A model generated the notes under the pieces. That model searched no databases, had not been told where the DNA came from, and saw only the letters and a list, made by a program, of their open reading frames with translations. A stretch of DNA of 64,000 nt from UBA685 sp049890215 (GTDB lineage: Bacteria > Pseudomonadota > Alphaproteobacteria > Puniceispirillales > Puniceispirillaceae), in contig JBMHBX010000049.1 in NCBI GenBank assembly GCA_049890215.1, positions 1 through 64,000 of the forward strand, read 5' to 3'. The translations under genes were made by a program, and so were the position numbers. The number at the start of each line of letters is the position of its first letter. The stretch's first letter is position 1. Of this stretch, positions 1 through 7,382 are shown piece by piece.

Positions 1-34
1 TTTGTGAAAACAGACATAAGAGAAGAGGCAGGTT

Positions 35-79
35 TTCAGCGCGTATATTTTAAGAAAATACTTAAATAAATGCGCTGAA
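35..79. repeat. short inverted repeat downstream of the hydratase gene
   Basis: TTCAGCGC at 35-42 is repeated inverted as GCGCTGAA at 72-79, with an inner TATTTT/AAAATA hairpin. No T run follows on the reverse strand, so its role as a terminator of the hydratase gene is doubtful. Confidence 0.35.
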
Positions 80-112
80 TATCCTGTTATTATTGATTAT
101 TATATGTTTCTT

Positions 113-889
113 TTATTCGGCGGCAAAAGCCACTGAGACCATACCGGCACCCTGAATAAAGACTTCTACGAGGTCGCCTTTATTCACAGGTATCATAGGG
201 CCAAGAGAGCCCGAGAGAATAACATCACCTTCCTGAATAGGTGTGCCTTGTGCCAACATCTGGTTGGCAAGCCAGCAAAGCGAATTCAAAGGTGAGCCAA
301 GTACATTAGCACCGGTTCCTGTGGCAACTGACTGGCCATTGACGTGAATATCAGCTTTTGCCTCAGAGACATCAAATTGATCAAGCAGCTTGATATTATG
401 TCCAATGGTAAAATGTGAGGCTGATACATTGTCAGATACGGTATCAATGCCTGTCACATCCCAATTGGCAGTTCTTGCGTCCACTATTTCAATGGCAGGT
501 GTGATATAATCGACCGCGCGCATAATCTCAGCCATAGTCAGGCTTTCACCTGTTAAATCTGCCCCCATGATGAAAGCGATTTCACCTTCGATTTTTGGCG
601 CAATGACTTTATTTGCAGGAATTTCGCCTCTGTGCGGCACATCCATCACATCAAATAACAACCCTGAAACCGCAGTATTTACACCCATGGCCGCTTGTGC
701 GGTCGGGTTTGTAAATCCTGATTTGCGGCCAACAAGACGTTGTCCGGCGTCAAGGCGCATTTGATTAAATGCTTTTTGAGTCGCATAGGCGGCCTCAAGA
801 TCATTTTCTGGTAAGATAGCGCGAACAGGGCTGGTGCCGGCATTTGCCTGAAGGGCTTGCCATAATTGATTTGCGGCTTCTTGTGACAT
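113..889 (-). CDS. 2-keto-4-pentenoate hydratase family protein (MhpD-like)
   Basis: This 258-residue protein has the fumarylacetoacetate-hydrolase fold sequence pattern of MhpD/HpcG hydratases, which add water to 2-hydroxypentadienoate-type enols in aromatic-ring meta-cleavage pathways. Visible signposts are GRKSGFT near residue 54, KIEGEIAF near 99 with the acidic metal ligands, PAIEIVD near 131 and a C-terminal stretch LSGSLGPMIPV. The length is normal for the family. No other catabolic genes flank it, so the true substrate cannot be told; decarboxylases of the same fold (HpcE/DmpH type) are an alternative. It is transcribed away from the racemase gene, with about 100 bp between the two starts. 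Family assignment is firm and the reaction is inferred. Confidence 0.8.
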   Translation of the reverse strand: MSQEAANQLWQALQANAGTSPVRAILPENDLEAAYATQKAFNQMRLDAGQRLVGRKSGFTNPTAQAAMGVNTAVSGLLFDVMDVPHRGEIPANKVIAPKIEGEIAFIMGADLTGESLTMAEIMRAVDYITPAIEIVDARTANWDVTGIDTVSDNVSASHFTIGHNIKLLDQFDVSEAKADIHVNGQSVATGTGANVLGSPLNSLCWLANQMLAQGTPIQEGDVILSGSLGPMIPVNKGDLVEVFIQGAGMVSVAFAAE

Positions 890-988
890 CTGACATTCTC
901 TTTTTTTGGTGGAAAGTTTATCTGACAGTCTTATGCGTTACTTCACGTCATTTGAAAATAGTTTTTTATAACAGGCAGGATGGTCATT

Positions 989-1696
989 ATGTCGAAGGTG
1001 AAAAAATTAGGCATTATAGGCGGTATGAGTTGGGAAAGCACGCAATTATATTACCAACATCTCAATCGTGGTGTCAGGCAGAGGCTTGGGGGGCTGCATT
1101 CTGCTGAATTATTGCTATATTCTTTTGATTTTGCGCGTATAGAGGCATTGCAAGCATCTGGTGACTGGGCACAGGCCAACCAAGAAATGATCAGGGCAGG
1201 GATGTCATTAAAAAATGGCGGCGCTGATATGATTATGATTGCTACAAACACCATGCATAAGATGGCTGATGAAGTGGAACAGGCGACTAATTTGCCTCTT
1301 CTTCATATCGCTGATGCCACTGCCGGTGCGGTCAATGAGAGGGCATGTAAATCGCCCTTATTGCTTGCTACAAATTTTACAATGACACAGGATTTTTACA
1401 AAGGCAGGTTATCTGAGTCTCATAATATAGAGGTGATTGTGCCAACACAGGCAGAGCGGCAGGTCATACATGATGTTATTTATCATGAATTATGCCAGGG
1501 AGATATCAAAGAGGCCTCAAAACAAGCTTATCTTCGTATTATTCAGGCGCATATTGATTCAGGTCAGATTGACAGCGTGATTATGGGCTGCACTGAAATT
1601 GGGCTTCTGATTGGCCAATCTGATATGGATGTTCCTTGTTTTGATACAACAGCCATTCATTGCGAATACGCGATTAAGGCGCTTGTGAAAGATTAA
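989..1696 (+). CDS. aspartate/glutamate racemase family protein (YgeA/RacX type)
   Basis: The 235-residue product is a cofactor-independent amino-acid racemase of the COG1794 type. GGMSWEST lies near residue 11, the first catalytic region reads ATNTMH with Thr86 where many racemases have Cys, and the second reads IMGCTE with Cys201. A Thr/Cys pair is the arrangement known for E. coli YgeA, which racemises several amino acids slowly, so this is not damage. I chose the ATG at 989 because the AGGCAGG stretch lies immediately before the ATG at 980 and is properly spaced only from 989. It may supply a D-amino acid for peptidoglycan or recycling, but the substrate is not readable. Confidence 0.85.
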   Translation: MSKVKKLGIIGGMSWESTQLYYQHLNRGVRQRLGGLHSAELLLYSFDFARIEALQASGDWAQANQEMIRAGMSLKNGGADMIMIATNTMHKMADEVEQATNLPLLHIADATAGAVNERACKSPLLLATNFTMTQDFYKGRLSESHNIEVIVPTQAERQVIHDVIYHELCQGDIKEASKQAYLRIIQAHIDSGQIDSVIMGCTEIGLLIGQSDMDVPCFDTTAIHCEYAIKALVKD

Positions 1697-1723
1697 TGGG
1701 CGGTATTTGCGCCTATCATCTTC

Positions 1724-1753
1724 TTGCGTCTCGTTCTGAGACTTTGCTATTAT
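1724..1753 (+). promoter_or_regulatory. candidate sigma-70 promoter of hom
   Basis: TTGCGT at 1724-1729 and TATTAT at 1748-1753 are separated by 18 bp, about 35 bp before the hom start codon. The -10 element matches consensus at five of six positions and the -35 is weaker. Recognition is by eye only. Confidence 0.4.
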
Positions 1754-1788
1754 AAGCGCGGATATTTTTTGCCAGATAAATAAGGGCT

Positions 1789-3072
1789 ATGATGATGAAA
1801 GACTGCCGGATTGCGATTGCAGGATTAGGGGTTGTGGGCGCTGAGACAGCACGCCATTTGCTAAACAGAGCAGAGGCGTTATCAGAAAAAGCAGGTGCGC
1901 GCCTGATATTAAGCGCTATTTCGGCGCGATCAAAAGGCAAAGACAGGGGCTTTGATATTTCCGGCCTTACATGGTGTGATAACCCTGTGGATCTGGCAGA
2001 TTTAGATGATATTGATATCATTGTTGAATTAATGGGCGGCTCAGATGGCCCTGCATTGGCTTTGACTAAAGCGGCATTGCAGGCAGGCAAACATGTCGTC
2101 ACAGCCAATAAGGCGATGATCGCAACACATGGCAGCGAATTAGCAGAAATATCAGAGGCAACAGGCGCACAGCTGTTATTTGAATCGTCTGTGGCAGGCG
2201 GCATTCCGGCATTGAAATTGTTGCGAGAGGGTCTAGCAGCAAATGATGTTCAGTCAGTCTCTGGTATTTTGAACGGGACTTGTAATTACATTTTATCAAC
2301 GATGGAAGACACAGGTCGCGCTTTTGATGATGTCTTAAGTGAGGCGCAATCTCTTGGCTATGCGGAAGCGGACCCGACTTTTGATGTGGATGGTATCGAT
2401 GCGGCGCATAAATTATGTATTTTATCAGCGCTTGCTTTTGGCACAAAACCAGATTTATCAAAGCTTGATATTACAGGGATACGCACAGTAACCGACCTTG
2501 ATATTGGCTATGCTGCTGAATTGGGATATCGTATCAGATTAATCGGCAGAGCCACAAAAGATGGCGTGGCGCGTGTGGCACCTGTGATGATGGCACAAGA
2601 CGCTCCCTTAGCAAAAGTCACAGGCCCGTTAAATGCCGTTTATTATGAAGCGGATCCTGTAAACACAATCTCAGCCGTTGGGCCGGGGGCAGGGGCAGGA
2701 CCGACCGCCTCTGCGGTTCTGGCGGATATTATTGATGTGGCTGCTGAGAGGCGAAATTTCGCCTTTGGCAAACCAGTTGCCCTGTTAAGACAAGGTGATA
2801 AACAAGATGGCGGCGCGCAGACATCTTGTTATTACCTGCGTTTGAAAGTGACTGATAAGCCTGGTGTCTTAGCAACCGTAACAGATATGCTGACCTCTTA
2901 TGAGGTGTCAGTTGAAAGCCTGATTCAAAAAGGCCGTGAAGATCATAATTTGGTGGATTTGGTGATGATTCTTCATGAAACCACCAAACAGGCAATGTCA
3001 GAAGCAACAAAGGCTCTCTCACAGCTTGATGTTGTGATAGAAACATCTGATGTGCTGGCTGTACTGCGGTAG
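1789..3072 (+). CDS. hom: homoserine dehydrogenase
   Basis: This is the NAD(P)-dependent reductase of aspartate semialdehyde to homoserine, the branch point to threonine and methionine. The 427 residues contain an N-terminal dinucleotide-binding motif GLGVVGAET (about 12-20), a central catalytic domain with GILNGTCNYIL and EAQSLGYAEADPT, and a C-terminal ACT domain (about 350-427) beginning YYLRLKVTDKPGVL, consistent with allosteric control by threonine. Three ATG codons in a row open the gene and the precise start is uncertain by two residues. recJ begins directly after the stop codon. In many alphaproteobacteria glpX lies between hom and recJ; it is absent here. Confidence 0.95.
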   Translation: MMMKDCRIAIAGLGVVGAETARHLLNRAEALSEKAGARLILSAISARSKGKDRGFDISGLTWCDNPVDLADLDDIDIIVELMGGSDGPALALTKAALQAGKHVVTANKAMIATHGSELAEISEATGAQLLFESSVAGGIPALKLLREGLAANDVQSVSGILNGTCNYILSTMEDTGRAFDDVLSEAQSLGYAEADPTFDVDGIDAAHKLCILSALAFGTKPDLSKLDITGIRTVTDLDIGYAAELGYRIRLIGRATKDGVARVAPVMMAQDAPLAKVTGPLNAVYYEADPVNTISAVGPGAGAGPTASAVLADIIDVAAERRNFAFGKPVALLRQGDKQDGGAQTSCYYLRLKVTDKPGVLATVTDMLTSYEVSVESLIQKGREDHNLVDLVMILHETTKQAMSEATKALSQLDVVIETSDVLAVLR

Positions 3073-3099
3073 GTGGGGCGTGTTACAGAAAGTGGCCAT

Positions 3100-4902
3100 A
3101 TGTCAGATTTGACTATCTCACAATCTTTAACAGGAGCTGTCTGGAAGGCTGAAGAGACGTCTGTCAGTGATGAGGTGACAAGCCGATATAGCGCTTATTT
3201 TGAACAACATTATGATATGCCGGTTGCCATAGCCAAATTTCTGGCAGGCCGAGGTCTGTCGCCTGATACAATAGAAAGCTTTTTAGAACCACGTTTGCGT
3301 GATTTGCTGCCAAACCCGTCAAGCTTTGCAGATATGGATAAAGCATGCCAAAGGCTGGGTGAGGCCATTATCTCGCACACACCAATTGGCATTTTTGGTG
3401 ACTATGATGTGGATGGCGCTTGTTCTGCTGCTATTCTTCATCGTTTTTTTGAAGCTTTTGGCGTAATGGCGCATATTCATATTCCTGATCGCTTCACAGA
3501 AGGCTATGGTCCGAATATTGACGCGCTAGAGAAGCTGAAACTGGCTGGGGCAGAATTGATTGTGACCGTAGATTGCGGGATCACAGCGCATGCACCTTTG
3601 GCAGAGGCTGACAAAGCCGGTATGGATGTCATTGTGATTGATCATCATCAGGCAGGCACAGAATTGCCCAAGGCAGTCGCGGTGGTAAATCCTAACAGGC
3701 TTGATGATACAAGCGGTTATGGCGCTCTATGCGCTGCCGGTGTGGTTTTTATGACTTGTGTTGGCACCATGCGCTACTTAAGAGACAAAGGGCATGTAGA
3801 GGCTCATAAACAGCCGATAGATTTGTTAATGCTTCTTGATTTGGTCGCTATGGCAACGATTTGTGATATTGTGCCACTGACCATGTTAAACCGTGCTTTT
3901 GTAAAGCAAGGGCTGAAGATATTGAAAAAAAGGCAGAATGTGGGCTTGCGTCATTTATGTGACCAGTCACGCCTGACAGTGCCGCCTAGCGCTCATACAT
4001 TTGGCTATTTACTGGGGCCGCGCATTAATGCAGGCGGGCGGGTTGGCCATGCGCCTTTGGGGGCCAAGCTGTTGGCAACTCATGATGATGCGATTGCAAC
4101 CTCTATTGCCCTGCAATTAGATGATTTGAACAATCAGCGCAAGGAGTTAGAGCAAAAAGTGCAAATGGCAGCCATGGAAAAGGCTGAGGATATTGTATCA
4201 GCCAATCCTGAAGAAGCCGTTCTGGTGATATCAGGTCATGACTGGCATGAAGGTGTCATTGGCATTGTGGCAGGGCGCCTGAAAGACCATTTTCATCGGC
4301 CGGTCATTGTGATCAGCCTGTCTGAAGATGGCATTGGAAAAGGCTCAGCACGCGGTATCAGAGGGTTTTCTCTTGGTGATACCATTATGGCAGCTCACCA
4401 AGAGGGAATGATTGAAGGAGGCGGCGGTCATGCAATGGCGGCTGGTCTTACCATCAAGGAAAGCCAGCTAGCCTCTTTTCGCGATTATATGAATAACGCC
4501 TTTGCAAAACAGATAGGGGCTGTGCCGCCACCGTCTCTTGCCATCTCTTTTTGGGCACCGCTATCTGCCTGTCATAAAGGCATGGTGGATTGGCTTGAAA
4601 AAGCAGAACCATTTGGTGCGTCATTTCATGAACCGAAATTTGCCATCAAGCAGTGCATGATAAAATATCCCCGGTGGATTGGTAAGGATGAGACGCATTT
4701 TTCATGTGAATTGCATGATGGTACAGGGGTAAGATTGCGCGCTATTGCCTTTGGGCTTCGTCCTAAAATCGAAAAGCCAGACCAGCTTTTATCCAGTGAT
4801 GGTGTCTATTTTGATATGCTTGGCAGGCTGAAGCCAGATAATTATCGCGGCGGGGACGCTGTTCAATTCCAAATTGATGATTTAGCTCTGTCAAACTCAT
4901 AA
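3100..4902 (+). CDS. recJ: single-stranded-DNA-specific 5'-3' exonuclease RecJ
   Basis: RecJ resects 5' ends in the RecF recombination pathway and in mismatch and base-excision repair. The DHH phosphoesterase motifs are clear: FGDYDVDG near residue 97, VTVDCGIT near 154, VIVIDHHQ near 180, followed by a DHHA1 region containing EGGGGHAMAAG and a C-terminal oligonucleotide-binding-like domain. From the ATG at 3100 the protein is 600 residues, normal for alphaproteobacterial RecJ. A GTG at 3073, touching the hom stop codon, would add nine residues; either is possible, and the ATG is preferred because MSDLTIS resembles usual N termini. It is likely cotranscribed with hom. Confidence 0.93.
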   Translation: MSDLTISQSLTGAVWKAEETSVSDEVTSRYSAYFEQHYDMPVAIAKFLAGRGLSPDTIESFLEPRLRDLLPNPSSFADMDKACQRLGEAIISHTPIGIFGDYDVDGACSAAILHRFFEAFGVMAHIHIPDRFTEGYGPNIDALEKLKLAGAELIVTVDCGITAHAPLAEADKAGMDVIVIDHHQAGTELPKAVAVVNPNRLDDTSGYGALCAAGVVFMTCVGTMRYLRDKGHVEAHKQPIDLLMLLDLVAMATICDIVPLTMLNRAFVKQGLKILKKRQNVGLRHLCDQSRLTVPPSAHTFGYLLGPRINAGGRVGHAPLGAKLLATHDDAIATSIALQLDDLNNQRKELEQKVQMAAMEKAEDIVSANPEEAVLVISGHDWHEGVIGIVAGRLKDHFHRPVIVISLSEDGIGKGSARGIRGFSLGDTIMAAHQEGMIEGGGGHAMAAGLTIKESQLASFRDYMNNAFAKQIGAVPPPSLAISFWAPLSACHKGMVDWLEKAEPFGASFHEPKFAIKQCMIKYPRWIGKDETHFSCELHDGTGVRLRAIAFGLRPKIEKPDQLLSSDGVYFDMLGRLKPDNYRGGDAVQFQIDDLALSNS

Positions 4903-4985
4903 ATAACACAAAGTTTTTTCGATTTTGCTTTTTTAGTGCTTGATTATTAATCACTGGTTTTGTAAGTAAGCATGGCAACGAACGT

Positions 4986-5061
4986 GTCCCGTTCGTCTAG
5001 TGGTTTAGGACACCGCCCTTTCACGGCGGCAACACGGGTTCGAATCCCGTACGGGATGCCA
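4986..5061 (+). tRNA. tRNA-Glu (anticodon TTC)
   Basis: A full cloverleaf of 76 nt can be drawn. The acceptor strands are GTCCCGT and ACGGGAT, the anticodon loop is CTTTCAC giving TTC, the T arm holds GGTTCGAATCC, and CCA is encoded at 5059-5061. Confidence 0.95.
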
Positions 5062-5187
5062 TTTTCATTATATTATTTTTTTTCATATAGGTCTTTTGTG
5101 CGTTGTGATGCAGTGTGCATAAGTAATGACGGGTAAAATGAATTTATGATTGGACATCTTGTGAAGAAGTCTTCATAACACAGTCTG

Positions 5188-5216
5188 CGTATTGCGAAGT
5201 TGCAAATGCGTTTTTT
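5188..5216 (+). terminator. terminator-like hairpin in the csp leader
   Basis: CGTATTGC at 5188-5195 can pair with GCAAATGCG at 5202-5210, with one bulged A and one G-T pair, closing a six-base loop, and six T follow directly. It sits 65 bp before the csp start codon. It could end transcripts from tRNA-Glu or act as an attenuator in the long leader typical of cspA-family mRNAs. Confidence 0.4.
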
Positions 5217-5280
5217 GCCTACCTATCTATTCTTCAGGAATTTAGCGGTATGCCTAACCCCAAATCCATAGGAGTAGATT

Positions 5281-5490
5281 ATGAGTAATGGGACAGTAAA
5301 ATGGTTCAATGCGACCAAAGGATATGGTTTTATCCAGCCAGAGGGCGGTGAACAAGATGTGTTTGTTCATATTTCAGCATTGCAGAATTCTGGTATCAGC
5401 GATTTGCAAGACGGCCAAAAGGTCAGCTATGAGCTTGAGACCGGCAAAAACGGTAAGACTTCAGCTGTGAATTTGACATTGATCTCTTAG
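5281..5490 (+). CDS. cold-shock domain protein (CspA family)
   Basis: The 69-residue protein is a single cold-shock domain that binds single-stranded RNA and DNA and melts mRNA secondary structure. RNP1 is seen as KGYGFI (13-18) and RNP2 as VFVHIS. Length and the WFNATKGYGFI start are standard. An AGGAG sits six bases before the ATG. About 220 bp separate it from the upstream tRNA, leaving room for a long 5' leader, which contains a terminator-like hairpin. A good terminator follows the gene. Which paralogue it is, cold-inducible or constitutive, cannot be decided from sequence alone. Confidence 0.95.
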   Translation: MSNGTVKWFNATKGYGFIQPEGGEQDVFVHISALQNSGISDLQDGQKVSYELETGKNGKTSAVNLTLIS

Positions 5491-5516
5491 ATAACATCAG
5501 AGATTTTTGTAATAGG

Positions 5517-5549
5517 TCCGGAGCTTGCATTGCTGGCTTCGGATTTTTT
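5517..5549 (+). terminator. Rho-independent terminator of csp
   Basis: TCCGGAGC at 5517-5524 pairs with GCTTCGGA at 5536-5543 with one G-T pair, followed by six T. It overlaps the last codon of the convergent methyltransferase gene. Confidence 0.8.
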
Positions 5550-6219
5550 ATGGCCGCTTTTTGCCCTCAGAGGTTACTTGCGCGACTATATAATAGGCTT
5601 TTACGTCTTTTTTTGTCATATAATCATCTTTGGCAAAATGAAGGATGTGCCATCTGTTTTGATCTGTTAAAGCTTTGATAGCTAACTCAAAGCCATAATC
5701 ATCATAAACACCTTCATTTATTGTAAAACAAATCAAACCAGATGGCTTTGTGATGCGCACGAGCTCTGATAAGCCGTTTGATGTCACATGACCATGCGTA
5801 AATACCCCAACGCACAGAACACCGTCATAAGTGTTATCTGCAATCGGTAATTTGTCATTCAAGCTTGCTTCGATCAGCTTTTGATAGCCTTTATTTTTTG
5901 CATGAAGCAGCATATGAGGCGATAAATCAACACCATCAAAATGATGATATCCAACTGATTTCAGGTATGTTCCCACAATCCCAGTGCCACAACCAACATC
6001 AAGCACATAAGCTTGTTTGTCTGGTAAATGCTGACTTAATAATCTGACACAATTAGGCTGAGAGACAGTGCCGAGCGCCTCATCATTATCTGAATCATAA
6101 GAATCAGCCCATTTTTCATAGACGGTTTGAAGCGCTTTATCATTGTCTGTGTGTTGCAGATCAAGGTTTTTGTAATGGGTCAGGCCGTCTTTCCGTGTCA
6201 CAATGAAGCCCTTTTGCAC
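5548..6219 (-). CDS. class I SAM-dependent methyltransferase
   Basis: The 223-residue protein has a Rossmann-type methyltransferase domain: motif I DVGCGTGIVG at 74-83, an acidic residue after strand 2 in FDGVDLS, and PIADNTYDGVLCVGV as motif II/III. The N-terminal YEKWADSYD is shared with the METTL27 (Williams-Beuren region) type of small-molecule methyltransferases. The substrate is unknown. The gene converges on csp and its stop codon overlaps the csp terminator. It has no operon partner, so context gives no help. The ATG at 6219 is the only convincing start, although the first 20 residues are poorly conserved in kind. Confidence 0.75.
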   Translation of the reverse strand: MQKGFIVTRKDGLTHYKNLDLQHTDNDKALQTVYEKWADSYDSDNDEALGTVSQPNCVRLLSQHLPDKQAYVLDVGCGTGIVGTYLKSVGYHHFDGVDLSPHMLLHAKNKGYQKLIEASLNDKLPIADNTYDGVLCVGVFTHGHVTSNGLSELVRITKPSGLICFTINEGVYDDYGFELAIKALTDQNRWHILHFAKDDYMTKKDVKAYYIVAQVTSEGKKRP

Positions 6220-6346
6220 ATGTGAATCATTTGTCTGATTTTATTTTAGTCATTTTTGTCTGAAATAAAACTCATCTCTGTACTATGTAACGCTGAGGAA
6301 CAATTGCCACTTGATTTCCAGAATAGCAAATGGGCACAATGACAAA

Positions 6347-6532
6347 ATGGACCAGTCAAACCAAAAGAGATGCGATTTTTGCGGCATGCCTTTGTCAGTC
6401 ATTTGGGTGCATGGGCATGGTCAGTGCGCGCATTGCAAAATCAATGCATTTCCCTGTTGTGATGGTGATGAATGCGCTGTTGGCCCGGATAAGGGACAAG
6501 AACAGGTGAGGGCGCCGCAAGAGGACGCTTGA
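6347..6532 (+). CDS. small Cys-rich zinc-ribbon-like protein
   Basis: A 61-residue protein with seven cysteines arranged as CDFC (9-12), CAHC (27-30), a CC pair at 37-38 and Cys43. Two CxxC pairs about 15 residues apart are the hallmark of a zinc ribbon, and the middle WVHGHGQCAHCK looks like a folded metal site. The C-terminal tail is charged and probably disordered. I chose the ATG at 6347 rather than the in-frame start at 6311 because everything before it lacks conserved character. I do not recognise a named family; a role as a small metal-binding or protein-binding adaptor is only inference. Confidence 0.6.
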   Translation: MDQSNQKRCDFCGMPLSVIWVHGHGQCAHCKINAFPCCDGDECAVGPDKGQEQVRAPQEDA

Positions 6533-6595
6533 AACTATTTGTTCTTTTCATTATATCTTTGGGCAGTAAATATGCCCATTTATCCTATCGGGGGA

Positions 6596-6700
6596 ATGAT
6601 TATGAATGAAACGCTTGGTCTTGTGCTTGTGATTGGTTTTCCACTTGTTTTGGTACTAGCCATATGGGCTTTTGGCAGAACATCTGTTGAACCTGAATAA
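6596..6700 (+). CDS. 34-residue single-membrane-span protein
   Basis: A very short gene starts at the ATG at 6596 (or the in-frame ATG at 6602) just after a GGGG-A stretch that could be its ribosome-binding site. It encodes a short head, one hydrophobic helix (LVLVIGFPLVLVLAIWAF) and the tail GRTSVEPE. A strong bidirectional terminator follows 28 bp later, which supports a real transcript. The shape resembles small respiratory-oxidase subunits of the CcoQ or CydX kind, but no such operon is nearby, so no function is claimed. Confidence 0.5.
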   Translation: MIMNETLGLVLVIGFPLVLVLAIWAFGRTSVEPE

Positions 6701-6727
6701 GCCTGTCACAACATGAAATAAAAAAGA

Positions 6728-6756
6728 ACGCCTGCCAATTTGGATGGCGTTTTTTT
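6728..6756 (+). terminator. bidirectional Rho-independent terminator
   Basis: ACGCC at 6728-6732 pairs with GGCGT at 6746-6750 with an inner CCA/TGG extension, followed by T7 on the + strand. On the - strand the same hairpin is followed by a T-rich run, so it can also end the SufU-like gene whose stop codon is at 6759. Confidence 0.75.
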
Positions 6757-6758
6757 GT

Positions 6759-7169
6759 TTAATGGTTAAGCCTGGTCAGAGCATCAAAGGTCAGGGTAAC
6801 GCACTTATGCCTGTTTTTAACAGAGCGCACAGGCGTAAATGGCATCAATACATCTTCACAGTTTTTTGGGTAAGGCGCTGAATTCAAAAAGTTCTTTACT
6901 GTTTCGCACAAGTTATAAATCTCACTTGTCGGTTGGTCCTTGATCATGCTGATACATAATCCTGCACCTGCCTCGCATAAGGCACAGCCTTTCACCTGAC
7001 AGCTGATTGCCACAATCACACCGTCATCAATCTGAAGCGATAAACGGACATGATCACCACAAAGCGGGTTTTTCATTTCAAGCTGATGAGTTGGATGAGC
7101 TAGCTCTGCTGATGCTCTTGCTTGTCTTGCAAGCGATAGTATTTGCGTTTGATATAGCTCATCAATCAT
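6759..7169 (-). CDS. NifU/SufU-like iron-sulfur cluster scaffold protein
   Basis: The 136-residue protein is a stand-alone NifU N-terminal (IscU-like) domain. The three ligand cysteines and the aspartate are in the SufU spacing: Cys37 and Asp39 in NPLCGD, Cys62 in GCALCEAGA (with a further Cys65), and Cys123 in RHKCVTL. In the family these residues bind zinc or a nascent [2Fe-2S] cluster and receive sulfur from a SufS-type desulfurase. No suf or isc gene is adjacent, so it is probably an orphan member acting with a suf operon elsewhere. The small membrane-protein gene at 7199-7336 lies just upstream on the same strand and may be cotranscribed. Confidence 0.8.
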   Translation of the reverse strand: MIDELYQTQILSLARQARASAELAHPTHQLEMKNPLCGDHVRLSLQIDDGVIVAISCQVKGCALCEAGAGLCISMIKDQPTSEIYNLCETVKNFLNSAPYPKNCEDVLMPFTPVRSVKNRHKCVTLTFDALTRLNH

Positions 7170-7198
7170 GATTTACTGTTACGATTTGCTGTTTAGAC

Positions 7199-7336
7199 TT
7201 ACTGGCCAAACAGCAATACAGCGATGGCAAGCACAGCAACACCGTACCCTAGATAGATTGTCCAATGTGTTGTCTTATACACATTTTCTTCGGGCACGCC
7301 TGCAGGACGCTGATTTTGTTCGCTTTTAGAAGCCAT
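7199..7336 (-). CDS. 45-residue tail-anchored membrane protein
   Basis: An ATG at 7336 is preceded by the ribosome-binding stretch GGGGGA seven bases upstream. The protein has a polar N-terminal half (ASKSEQNQRPAGVPEEN) and a single C-terminal hydrophobic helix (LGYGVAVLAIAVLLFGQ), so it should sit in the inner membrane with its N terminus in the cytoplasm. It lies between nhaA and the SufU-like gene, all on one strand with short gaps. No family is recognised. The codon pattern and ribosome-binding site make it likely to be real. Confidence 0.6.
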   Translation of the reverse strand: MASKSEQNQRPAGVPEENVYKTTHWTIYLGYGVAVLAIAVLLFGQ

Positions 7337-7382
7337 CGGATTTCCCCCTACCTTTTGCTTTCTTTCACCTAATTTAATATCT

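Noticed and set aside
1716..2204. 162-codon reverse frame opposite hom
   Set aside because: It lies fully within hom, lacks family features and has no ribosome-binding site.
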